A stretch of DNA of 64,000 nt from Cyanoderma ruficeps (taxonomy: Eukaryota > Chordata > Aves > Passeriformes > Timaliidae), in NCBI GenBank assembly GCA_008694505.1, contig VZDJ01000174.1:4323408-4387407 (forward strand), read 5' to 3'. Below the pieces are notes generated by a model. It did no database searches. It was given only the letters and a program-made list of their open reading frames with translations, and was not told the DNA's origin. The translations under genes were made by a program, and so were the position numbers. Below, in pieces: positions 51,601-63,600 of the stretch (within the stretch, counting starts at the first letter, position 1; the number at the start of each line of letters is the position of its first letter).

Positions 51601-54600
51601 CCTCAGTGTCTGCACAGAGGAGCCACCACAGTTTCTACAAGGAGAGAAGAGCAGATTTTGGGATGGTACGTGACCCTGGAGGAGGGGTTTGGGGTGGGAT
51701 CGGGGAACTGCAGCTCTGTTTTTGTTTTTGCAGAGGGTTGTGCTGGAAGGATGTGCTGCCAAGCAGGGAAGCATTTGCTGAGGGGTTGAACTGGTGAGGC
51801 TGCCCCTCCCTGGAATCCCACCCCACTGCTCCCTGCTGAAGCTTCCAGCTCGAAGCCTCAGCCTTGCAGCCTGTTCAGTTTGTTTTCTGAGTGAAAAATT
51901 CTCATCCTGAACTCAAGATGGCTCTAGAGCATTATGGTTTTTGTTGTTTTCTCAGCTTGTGCAGTCAAATAGAACTGTGTCCCAGCCTGAGGAATAATGG
52001 GTTTAATTTTCTTTCTGTTGGCAGCACACAGAGAAGTGTTTCTGTGGAGGATCACAGCTGACATTTTGGGTGGTTTGGTTTGTCTCTAACACACAAACAC
52101 TGTTAGGGTGAATTCCTGCCTGACGTTGTTGGGTGCTGTTCTCCTCAGTTTCAGGCGGATGTCCTGACTTCAGCCCTCAGAGAAATTTTACATTGTGGAA
52201 TAGCATTGTCCATCCAGCTGTTGTCCTGAAATATGAAACAAAGGTCTGGATGTTTCAAAAGGTGTACAATAAATGAAATATCAACATTTTCTGAGGGAAG
52301 TAAAGGATTTGGAAAGTGGAGACTGAAGGATGTTGCCCCATGGACTGTCCCAAGGTCACACCTGACTGCAAGGTCACTCTGCACTGAGGTGCTGCACTGC
52401 CCTATTCTGTCATGGCTTACTCTGCTGTTTGCAGCTCTTTAACAGAGAACACACAAAAATATGAAAAAGACAAGAAACTCAGTGGTTTCTTTCCTTCTAG
52501 CAAGGAAAAAGAGAACACCTAAACCTGTAAGGATTTTATACAAACAAGTTTCCTAATTGGACTTTTAGAAACGGGCTCAGATTATTCTTCAATTCTAGTC
52601 TTTAAGCTTCATGGAAAGTATCCAAGGGTTAATGTCCCATTTTCTTTCCCATTCTTACCATGGTTCATCTCAGGGAATTTGGGTTATTGACAGAATGGGC
52701 ATTTAGCCAACCCCTAAAAGTCATGTGCCATCAGCTTTTAGTGCAAATATATAAAAGGTGGTGTTGGCCAGGGATGAAATGTGGGACAGAAGGGCTGTTG
52801 GAAGTAGTGCTGGGGTATCTGAACTGTTCAGGTGCTGTACTCAGGTAAATACAACTGTTGTTCTCCAACTTCATTGTTGACTGGGAGGTTACTCAGAATA
52901 TTTCAGCTTTACCAAGTGTAGCCTGAGACAGGAAGGGAAAGTGAGAAAGACTCAGCTGCATGAAAAGGGAAGCCTCACCTCTGTGGAATTCAGTAGGATC
53001 CGAGTTCTTTGCTCCGTTGTGTTGCTTTGGAAAGGCTCCTCGGGGTGTGTTTGTTGTGCAGTGCTTTGGGAGCCAAAGGGCAGCCTGGTCCTCCTGGGTG
53101 TAAAGTGCAAGTAAGTGCATGGAAGGGGCTTTGACTTGCATTTGGGAGCTGGAAAACTCACCACACTGCTGTTTTCCAAAGCCCCACAGAAGTACTGCAG
53201 AAGGTTATGTAAAACCAAACCATTTCTTTTCTGCACCAAGGTTCTGCCTTTGTTTTCTTTGGAGCAAACAGAGATTTTGGGTGCGGAGTCACAGTTGTGT
53301 CAGCGCGCTCCAACACTCCCCTCTGCTGGAGACGCTTCTGAGCTGTGTGAGGGGGACAGACACGAGGGGTCAGGAAAGAGCCACGGGAGTCACAGTTAAA
53401 TCCCCTATTTCCCTGGAATCCAAACGCAGTCTGTATTTCCCGTGGTGCAGCTGTGAAGGGGAATTAGATAGAAATGTAACATCGTGCTGCTGTTTGCTTT
53501 GAGCGGTTTCTGGTTTGTGTAGTTGGGAATTTATTTATTTTTCTTTGTGGCTTAGTGAACAAAATATATTCTCCAGTCCATATTGCTGGTCAGTGAGGGT
53601 ATTGGTATCGTTCTAGAGAGACTGAGTGCTCAAAGTGACAAATCTTGTAGAATGAACAGTTTCTTTTGATTTACATTCACCACTAAAGCAGTGGAGAACT
53701 GATATTGATATCCTTTTTTATATTTGCCAAACGAGTTTACAAGAATATCCATTTGCTGCATTATTCCACGTCTGTCTGTGATAGTAAACAACTGCTTGAA
53801 TGGCATTTTCCATGATGAGCTAGGTTCTTATGGATAGTTTCCTAGCTGATGAGCTAGTTTATTATGGATAAACACAATTCCAAGTGGAAGCAAGGTGCAG
53901 TACTATCATTTTACCTCTGGAGGAGTCATTTCTTTGTGATTATATTCCAGAGAATTTGCTTGTAATTAGGCTTTTAGAACATTTACATAGGATGACGTGG
54001 AAATCAACCACTGCAAAATACAAGTGGCAATATGGGATTGGTGTTTGAAATTGCAGAGGATGATCCTCTGGAGATTTAACACTCATCTAGATCACCTTGT
54101 TCAGCTATTTTGAGTTTGTATTGATTAAAAAACACTAAGGCTTTTATAAAGATTCCAGCATCACTGCTGGACTGTCATCATCAGTGGTTTCACTACTTTT
54201 CTCTCTTTTAGCCCTGCTGCAGCACAAAGTAGGTATAAAAATGAAGTTTTGTGCTTTGAAGGGGTTTCCCTCACCAACTCAGAGCCTGCAGCAGGCTCAG
54301 GGCCTTGGGCTCTTGCAGGGATCTTTTCCTTTAGGCCTGGAATGCAGGTGGAGGGACACGTGTGGGCACTGAGCAGTCAAACCCTCTCTGGGCTGGTGCC
54401 TGTGGTTGGATGTGGGGCTGTTCCCACTCAGTGCTGCACCTGCACATCCAGGGGCAACCACGGAGCTCAGGAGGTGTTTCCATAAATTCTGTGATGCCAT
54501 CAGAGCTGACGTTGGGTCACAAGCCTGAATTCCTGATTGAGTCATCCAGACTGATAAAAGTGTTGGGAATTAAAACCTGAGGAATGTGTGCTGGGACTCA

Positions 54601-57600
54601 TCCTCCAAAAAAAGGAGCTGTGGTTGTGCTGTGGGGCTGGAGGAATGGCACCTTTGCCTGGAAATGGAGCAGCTTTAGTGCAGCTGTGGGTTATCACCCA
54701 AACTGCTGCTTTGGGGAGTTAGAACAGAGCACTGCTACTAGAACTGGTGTAGGCAGGAATTATTTTGAAACCTCTAAATGTATTTATTTATTTATTTTAT
54801 ATTAAACTCCGGGGGGTTTTTTGTCATTTAGGGAGGAAGATCTCTCTAATGGTCTCCATAGAAAGATGCATTTATATGAGGCTGCGGTGTGTGGGTGGAG
54901 AAGGGTTTATTGAAGAAAATCGTGAGCTGACTCCTAAAATATCTTGGAAATGAAGTGCAAGGGAGAGAAGATAAATATTTTATAAACATGTGCAGATGAA
55001 TTTATGGTTTGACTTGTCACAGTTCACCAGTTGTTTTCAGTTCTGCCCATGACAGGTCTGTCTCCTACCCACTGAAAACCACACCTCCTCTTTTTCTAGA
55101 TTGTGTAAAGCCTCTAACACTGGAGCTTTGTTCCTTCTGAAGCCCATCTTGAGTTGTTCTGTTACCCCCAAAAACTCACTCAACCTGGAAGAAAATCAAA
55201 ATAATTTGTCAACTCTACAGGAATTCATAGGTGATGATTAGAAAAGTGAGGTGAGGGGTAGTTTCCTTGAAGTACCAAGATTTCAAGGAGGGGAGGCTGC
55301 AGCATCCTGGAAGCTGTTTTGTGTCACCTCAACCTTGTCCCTCCCTGGGAAGGGTGAGAGCTGGAGCAGTGCTGGGAGGGGACAGGCTGCAGGGGCCCTC
55401 CCTGGATGGGCTCCTGACACTTACCTTTCCTTTTCCTGTCAAAAAAAGGACATAAGTTTAAAAAAAAAGCAGTGTTACGATTCCCATTTTCCCTCTTCAC
55501 AAACCACCCACTGCTGATGTCCAACAACTCCACCACTCTCTATTTTAGACCCAGCCCGAGGAGGACGACCCGGGGGTGGGTAAAGCTCTGCCTGGGCTTT
55601 CTTCCTTTTTTGGCAGTTTTCATTCCCTGGGAACATTCCAGGGGTGTATAAAAAGCCACTTGGTTGTGTCTATTTCTTCTCGTTCACAAAAGACATTTTT
55701 ATATTCACAGAACATAAAACCAGCAGCTCCTCTGGTTACATGTGTGGGTTTTTTTGTCTTTTCCTGTGCATCACCCAAAACAAGGTCAGCGAGCGACCCC
55801 GCCGGTGTTCAGAACGTTTCATAACTGAGGGGGTTTAAAGCTTCCCTTTCCTTCTGGAGGGCCTTTACAGCAAAACACCATGTCCTGTCATTAATTCCAG
55901 CCTGACCCACTCCAGATTACGGAGTTGGGAGCAGTGGGCTGCTCAATAACAAGTGGTTGAGTCACGTGCTGCCGGTAGCTGGGCGACTGCTCCTGAGGAG
56001 CCCCAGCCCGTGGTGAAGGCGCCCAGCTCGGTGACGTGGGGCCAGGCACACTCGGTACATTATTCATGGTGCTTTTAATTGCTCCACTCTGCTTTTAACT
56101 GGTGCTGGAGGCGGGGAGAGCCGGGAGCTGCCTGGAACAGGGATGGGTTGGCGTTAACTCGGAGCTGTGGAAAATGGAGTATTATTACTGTCCACGTCTG
56201 CTGAAGTTCCTGCAGTATCTGTGGGTAAGTGCGCTCTGGAATGTCAGTGTGCTCCCAGAGCTGGCTGTTTCCACTCTTTTCAGAAATCCTGGCAGTGTTC
56301 ATATGTGCCGAAGGCTTTTCCTCAGCAGTTGCTTTTTGAGTAGTAACGTGAAACTCGGGATTTATTTGGGGTGAGAAAAGCTGTTTTATCTCTAATCCTT
56401 AAAACTGTACACTGCCGGAATGTGCCTTGGAAAACCCTTTTAGGAGTCAACATCCCTTCCGTGTTTATGCAGAACCATGGGAGTTGTGGTTTAGTTTAGT
56501 GTGTGTTAGGAATATTCTTCCCTCTTTGTGTAAAAGCTCTCCCTGGCTCTGGAGCTGCTGCCCCAGAACCCTCCTGCCCTGCTGCCGGTACAGCCCCTGC
56601 CTGCTATTCCAGGAAAACAGCTGTGCTCCTGGCTTCAGGAGTGTGTCATTTTACAGTTCCTTACTTGTTTTTAATTCGACTCTTCGTGGGTTTCGGTGTC
56701 TCGGTGAGCACTTCCTCTTCCAACACTCCTCAGGGCTGTCTGTCATGAAAAGCTCTTTTTAGCAGGCTCTGACAGTGCTGCTCTGCCAGCTTTACACAGG
56801 GACTGCTGTGTGGCTGGAACTTTCACATTTATAAAACATGTATTTGAGCTGAAAAGGCTTTATGAATAAATACTGTATTGCTTTGAACGAATCACTTAAT
56901 GTTTTAATTTCTCCTGTACTCATCAAAGATCAGTTTTCATTTGCTTGTTGTAGTTTGCATTGATCATCTTTTTTTCAGCTGTCAATTCAGTAGTTAATCA
57001 GCACTGACGCCAAACCTTTTCATGTTAGCTGTTTGCTACTACGTTTTAAAACTGTAGCAAAGAGTTTCCTTCCCTCATTTTGTGTTCAATTTTGCAATCC
57101 TTTCCTTTGATCAGTTGTGAGGTGAGATTGCCCGCTGCAAATTTCTTGCTGCTGGGAGAGAAAATTGTACTTGAAGGACTGGGGATTTCATTAAAAACCT
57201 TTTCCTGCTGGAGACTGTAGTAGCGTAAAACATGGAAGTGCTTGGACATTAATGAAGTTTTTGATTTGACCAGCTGTATTTTTAAGAGACAAGCTTCCTT
57301 TAAATCGCGAACTAAAAAATTAGTCATTAGTGTGACGAGGGGGTGGATGTTCTTCGTGGTTTGTCAGTGTGAGAAGTGAGAGAGAGTTCTCTCCCTGCTC
57401 TTGCTTTGACGTGGGATTTTCCATAAGGCTAGGGGAAAAATCCCAAATCAACCCAAACTTTGGTTCAGTCCAGAAGATGCCTGGGATGGTGGCCTCCAGT
57501 ACAGTGTAGTTCTAGGCTGTAACAGAACAGAGTGTTGTCTTTTCTGGGTGTACATTCTCTTTTAGAGGCCCTGGAGCATTCCTTAGGCACTTTCATTCAT

Positions 57601-60600
57601 GCACACACTTCCTGATTTACTGCAAGAAAATATCAGAATGACAGTTCTGATATTCGTGTTTTTTAAAAAAGCAGATTTAAGGGGCATACACATTTGTGCC
57701 TTCTGTCACTTTCTGTGCTGCTGTTGCAGCTGGAGGCTACTAAGGAGATACTTATCTGTTCTCTCTACTTACAGTCAGGAGTAACCAGAGATGTTTGGGT
57801 TGGCTGTCAAGTGCTATTTAATCTGTCTTGGGGAGCTAGGATGAATAAATTCATTAGGCAGACATACCTGAAGAAGCTACAACTCTTAATTAAAAAATAT
57901 TATAACTAAAATCTGCTTTTAAAGCTACTCTAGGAGTTACTGTTGGGTTGCATCTCCCCTTCTGTGTATTTGCTTTGCTCCTGCAGTGGTGGAGTTGTGG
58001 GACATCACTGGACCCACTCAGTGCCAGCTCTCTGCTAATTCCTGGCTGATTGCTGTCCTGATCTCTGGGCAGGATGTGACAAACAGCATTTTCTGAGCTC
58101 TGCAGGCTCTGTGGTCTGCCCCAGTCCACGTGCAATGGTGTGACCACCACACATCTGTGTCCTGTGGGTAACAGCTCTGGGTTTCTGACAAGTGTCTTTG
58201 TGTCCAGTGAAACATTTTTTTTCACAGCTTTTATATATTTGGGTATTTTCCAGTGTGCATGGGGTATCCATCACCCCTTTTCCAGCTGGTGAGGAGCTCT
58301 GCTGCAGTTGGTACGAGACATCTGTAGGTCTGGCTGGCACAGGAAGTCCTGTAGGTGCAACTCCATGGTCTTTCATCAGTCACAGGGTCAGACTGGTCGT
58401 GCCAGGTGTGCAGCCACAGCACTGGGGTTTCCTGTTCCAATGCCCTTTGTCCAAGAACCAGTTTTTTTGCCTTCCTGATGGACACAGCCTCTACTAGACT
58501 GCTCTGGAGGTTCTGTTCCTGCCCTTGGTCTTCTCAGTTGTCAGCAGTTCTTGCTCTGGTTCACTGCTCAGTTTTGGCTTTCTGAAATAGATGTGGTGGT
58601 GGGTCTCCTGCCCATGCTGGTACCAGTCCTGATGAGTTGTTTTTTCTCAGTCTGGCACTTGTAATTTTTCAAACAGCAAAGAAATGCTACATCCTGAAAG
58701 CACTCAAAGCAAATGACTTGTTTTAAATAAAACGTTCCTCTGCAGCATTGTGATGGTTTAAAAAGACCTTGTTCTTTATTGATAGTCATGAGTTGAATAA
58801 TTGCAAAATCAAAAGAAAATTGGGGTTATTTAAGGAAGAAGTAAGACTTAGAGTTTGTTTTGACAAGGTTTTGGTTGCTACCTTTAAAGAGTAGTTTTGA
58901 TATGTTTTGTCAGATGACTCTGAAGGAAGCGGCAGCTGGTTAATAACCACTGTCCTGACGTGTCACTGCCAGAGGAGGGGGGTTGGTGATGGAAGGGAAC
59001 TGAAATCATCAGTCTGGAGCCACGGGTGATGGTCGTGCTGCTCTGAGGGGGGGTCATCCTGCTCTGAGGGGTTATCCCTGCCCTGAGGGAGGGAAGGGGC
59101 TCTGTGCAGTTGTGCTGTGCCTTCCCTCTCTCTGCACCTCTGGAAAGTTCCTGTGAACTGTGCTGCTCTTCCCTTGTGGGATTTGTTTTTGGTGGTGGGG
59201 ATGTTTCTTCCAAAAGAGTTAAAAACCCCTCCCACCCAAGTGTCTGCTCCCCTGGTGTCAGCAGGAGCAGATAACCTGGGTTACCTCTCAGATAAGCTGG
59301 GTGAATGACGCCCTTGCACAGGAAAATCTGGAAAGGCATTTCCCCGATTCCAAGCTGCTGCTGTAGAAGAGGAATTGTGGTGTCTGTGGCATTGCTGAGA
59401 GCAGGCAGACGGGTCAGCCTGGCTTTGGAGCCCCATTCCCAGTGGGAACACAAGGGAGTGCTGTTCCACCACGCAGCGCTGCTGGCCCACAGCCACATCC
59501 CAGCTCCCGGCCCAAGGACACGTGCTCACTGCGAGGCACTTTGTTCTAATGAGGTGTGGTATTAAGTTTAATTTACCATAAAATGTTCACATGGAATAGC
59601 ACATTCTAGGTTAACTTGTCGCAATAAGGGTTTCATTGAGTAAGATGTAATCGTTTATAGGCCTGGTAATTTTTTTGTAGTGACTCTGTTGTTCCAGGCT
59701 CAGAGTAGCTGGAAGGGGAGCTGACTGTGCCTGCCCTCCTTTCCCTTATTTTAAGTCTGGAATTGTGAATATGCTTCTGAAAAAGTTCTTCTCTGTGAGG
59801 GTGCTGAGGCCTGGCACAGGTTGCCCAGTGAAGCTGTGGCTGCCCCATCCCTGGAAGTGTCCAAGGCCAGGTTGGACAGGGCTTGGAGCAACCTGGGCCA
59901 GTGGAAGGTGTCCCTGCCCTTGGCAGGCTTGGAGCTGGATGATCTTTAGGATCCTTTCCAACCCAAACCATTCTGTGCCATGAGGCTAAACCTCATTTTT
60001 ACACACAAAGCAGAGGTAGCTTCACTGCCTCCCTCGTAATATTTTGATCTAAAGTTGTTTTGACTCAGTTCCTGCTTTCCCAAGCTGTTGTCAGTGTTGC
60101 TGATGCTGGGAGACAGCCAAGTTCCCACTATTGTTCCCGTCCTTTCAGCAGTGGTGAGTTGTTCATGCAGTCAGTGTTTACTGTGCTGAAAGGAAACAGC
60201 GTTTTTAGGGAGCTACTTGAGCACGGGGAAAGCAGCTCTTTGTAGAGGGCTTTCCTCAGGATACCAGAACACTCTCATACTGCAGGGCACAGGTGCTCTT
60301 AAAATGTAACTTCAGGTATATCTGGAGCCTGAGTGAAGCTTAGAAAAACGTAGTATTTGGTTCAGTGATTTGTGATGGAGACTAATAAATCCCTGGCACC
60401 TGAGGGGAGGTGGGATGGACTGTGTGCTGTCCGTGTCCTGGAGAATGTAGGAGCACTGGGCTGTTGTGCTGTGTCTGGCAGAAGGAGGACAAGGCAGTAA
60501 AAGCAGAGAGACCTGGAAGCAAAGGAAAGTGAGTGCATTTATAACTTAGATTATACAGCCATTGCAAATAAATCCAGTAAAATTTAAATTGGGTGAAGGA

Positions 60601-63600
60601 ATTATTGTATTAACTCACAGCTGGTGTTTGGTCAATTTAGTGCCATCAAGCAGTGCCTGGTGTGAGTGGAAGACACATGGAATGGTGTTTTGTAGGGGGA
60701 AGGTGGAAAAGCAGTGTTCAGACAGGCCTTGGGCAGTGTGTGATCACACCAGGAACACCTGGAATGGGTTCAGAAGCAGCTCCTTGTTACTGATCTTTGA
60801 AGAAGGAAATCCCTTGCCTGAAAAAAAACAGCTCTTCCTTCAGAGGAATTTCGTGAGTCAGATCTGAGCCCTCAGTAGCTGGAGATTTCCTGAGCACCCT
60901 CAGTGAGGAGAACAAATGCTCTGACATCTCCTCAGGCAGGTGGTGTGGAGCAGGAGCAGCATGTTCTCCTGCTTGTTTCTGTGCACTCCACTCACCCTGT
61001 GTGCCCTGGGAGAAAAGTTCAGCAGGTGAAGGTGTTCCAGGCCATGTCCTGTGCTCGAGAAGTCTCTTTTGAAGATGTTTTGTGGTTATCTGTGTTTAAC
61101 ATGTCCATTGGGTCAAGTGAGGGAGCAGCAACTGTTCCATGTTGGACTTCCCAGCAGAGCCCTGGCTGTGGCATTACTTTGTTTTCTCATCTGGTACAGG
61201 GAGATCCATTTCAGACATCTTCATCCTGGATTTTTGTTTGTACAAGTTAAAAACAACCTGTAATCATCCATCTTCTGCTTGGCTTGATCCCTTGGACATA
61301 AACAAATGTAAAGAAAATTGTTTTAGTCCTTTCTAACCTATTTGTGCTGTAGGAATTTCCTGTTTCTGTTTTTTCAGTTTTTCCTCTTCCATTGAGCTGG
61401 AAGGGAAGTGCTGCAGGGTTATGCACATGGGCTTGCAAACAACTTCGTATATTTTTAGCTGGTTTCCTCAGCTTTAACATTGATAGCTTTGTTTTAGCCA
61501 GAAACAATTCAGGGCACAAAATCTGTGTATGTTCAGGATGTTTAACTGGCCTTGCTTGGGTTCAGGAGAAATGTAGTTTGGGGGACAAAAGAACCGGCAT
61601 TTTCTGAAATACTGCTGTGCTTTAGTTGTTGCAATTATTACTGGTAGTTGTATTTAAATTGCTTAAAAACTTAGAGTAAAAATTATATTTCACAGTTACC
61701 TTTATTTACTGAATCTTATTAACCTTGGTTTAATGATTTGCTACTGCAAAAGTGCCTAGAATCAGAGAAAGGATGGCTGACTTTTTGATTACAAATAAAA
61801 TGGGAAAGTGCAGTTTTTCACTGATCCCATCAAGGATCACCGTGGCAGTAGAATATAAAAATTACTCTGGCAGGTATAAACAAGTATGTAGAGCATTCAT
61901 TCAGTCAGGAAAACTATTAATGTGCTTTCTTTATCACAAGGGTGCTTCTATAAGGAAAACAAGGATTGCAGATTTATATATTTTTAATGACTTTTCACCG
62001 GTTCTGTTTAAAATAAAGATTTTTAGGGTAGCCATGTACTACATTGATGGGATCTTTTCTGAAATGCTTTTTGCACCTTTCTTTAAAAGCCTCTCATATT
62101 GGTGAGTGCTTGTGTAAACTTTACCAGTATGGATGCAGAGCCTGTTGCCTCTGCAGCTTCTCTCCTTGTTCACTGATTTGTGAGGCCTCTGGAGGCTTTC
62201 AAAATTACCTAATAGAAGGAAAAATGGAAATGGAATTTCAGGCTCTTGTAGATGTTGTGTGCAAAGGGAATATCTTTAATGCCAAGGTCTCTCTGCAAGT
62301 TGTCCAAGATTGTGAATAACCATTAATTAGAGCTGTGGCTGTGAGTGTAACTTGCTTATTTTCAGTAGAAAATAAAAGTAGGAACCAAAACCAAATATTT
62401 GGTGTACATATTGAGATACCTGGGGTTGCAAAAGAGATTTCTCTGTATAGACACTGTCCAAAGTCCTTGTGTTAGTACACTTCATCCATTCCACTCTTTT
62501 CCCTCTCTCTAGTTTTTTTTTCCCCTTTTCATTTTGACTTTCTTTGTAGAGTGCCTGTCTACAGGTGGGACTGTTTGGGCATTTCAGTGAATTGCATTGT
62601 CACATCACCCTGAAAATTTACAAAAAAACCCCACAAAACAGATAAAACCACCAAGGCCTTTTGTCTTTGGCTGTGTTAAGTGTCCTGGGAATTCCTGGAT
62701 TGGAATGGTGGACAAGCTGGGTATCTGCAGTGGAGCAGATCCTCTGTTCCAGCTGTTGGGCTTTGGTTTCTCTCTGCCAGAGGTGCAGACAAACATTTCT
62801 TATTTACTTTAAATGTGACTTTGATTGAGAAATTCAGGCTGCAGTTAGGAATGCTTGCTGCTCCTTCTTGGAATGTGACAATTCAGTTGGCAAAACACAG
62901 AATACAGAGGCAAAAATAAGGGGCCTATAAAGCTGTGAGTTGTTTGTGTGTGTCTGAGGAGCCCAAGAGTAATTGAGTCTGGAGCCCTGCAACCGAGCCC
63001 AGCCCAGGGCTGCATCTTTAAATAGTCCATCATGTCAAACACAAGAGGTTAAATTAAGTTCTCTTACTAATGAAGCAGAAGGGTGGTTGGTGTGGAATGC
63101 AGGAGCAGGACAGCCTTACAAGGGCAGGCTCTGCTCCCAGGGGTGTCACAAAGTGGGATTGGAACTGCCCATGGTCCTCACAAGTGCTGGGTCCTGCTCT
63201 TTGTAGGTGGGATGATGCCTCACAGAAAACCCTTTGGAAATGCCTGAATTAATGCTAATTGCTAATTGGAGTGGAGTGATTGGAAAGGGGAGGGTGATAG
63301 GAGGAACCCATCAGAGAGTGAATTCCTGACTGAAGTTCCCACAAGGGAAGAGCAGAAACTGTTGTCACAGTTAGTCCAGACTAAGGTGGCCCATCCTGTG
63401 CCTTGCTGGCAAAGGATCCTTCAGGGGACCCAGTTGAGCTGAAAACTAATCCCAGGTGTCTTGGTGGGTCTTCAACTGGATCTCCTTCCCAGTTCCATGG
63501 TGCTGGGGTGGAGCTGGTGGCAGGGAACCCCATGGGCTGGAAGGACTGACACCCATAGAGAAGCTGCAAGTCCCACCTGCCCCTCCTGGGCCGTGTGTTC

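Larger units (their letters stand above)
51666..60481 (+). other. KIAA1671: KIAA1671 intron(s), 8.8 kb
   Basis: Apart from the candidate micro-exon at 55549, the internal promoter at about 55.95-56.22 kb, a CR1 at 59.8 kb and small tandem duplications, no gene is visible on either strand. Confidence 0.55.
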
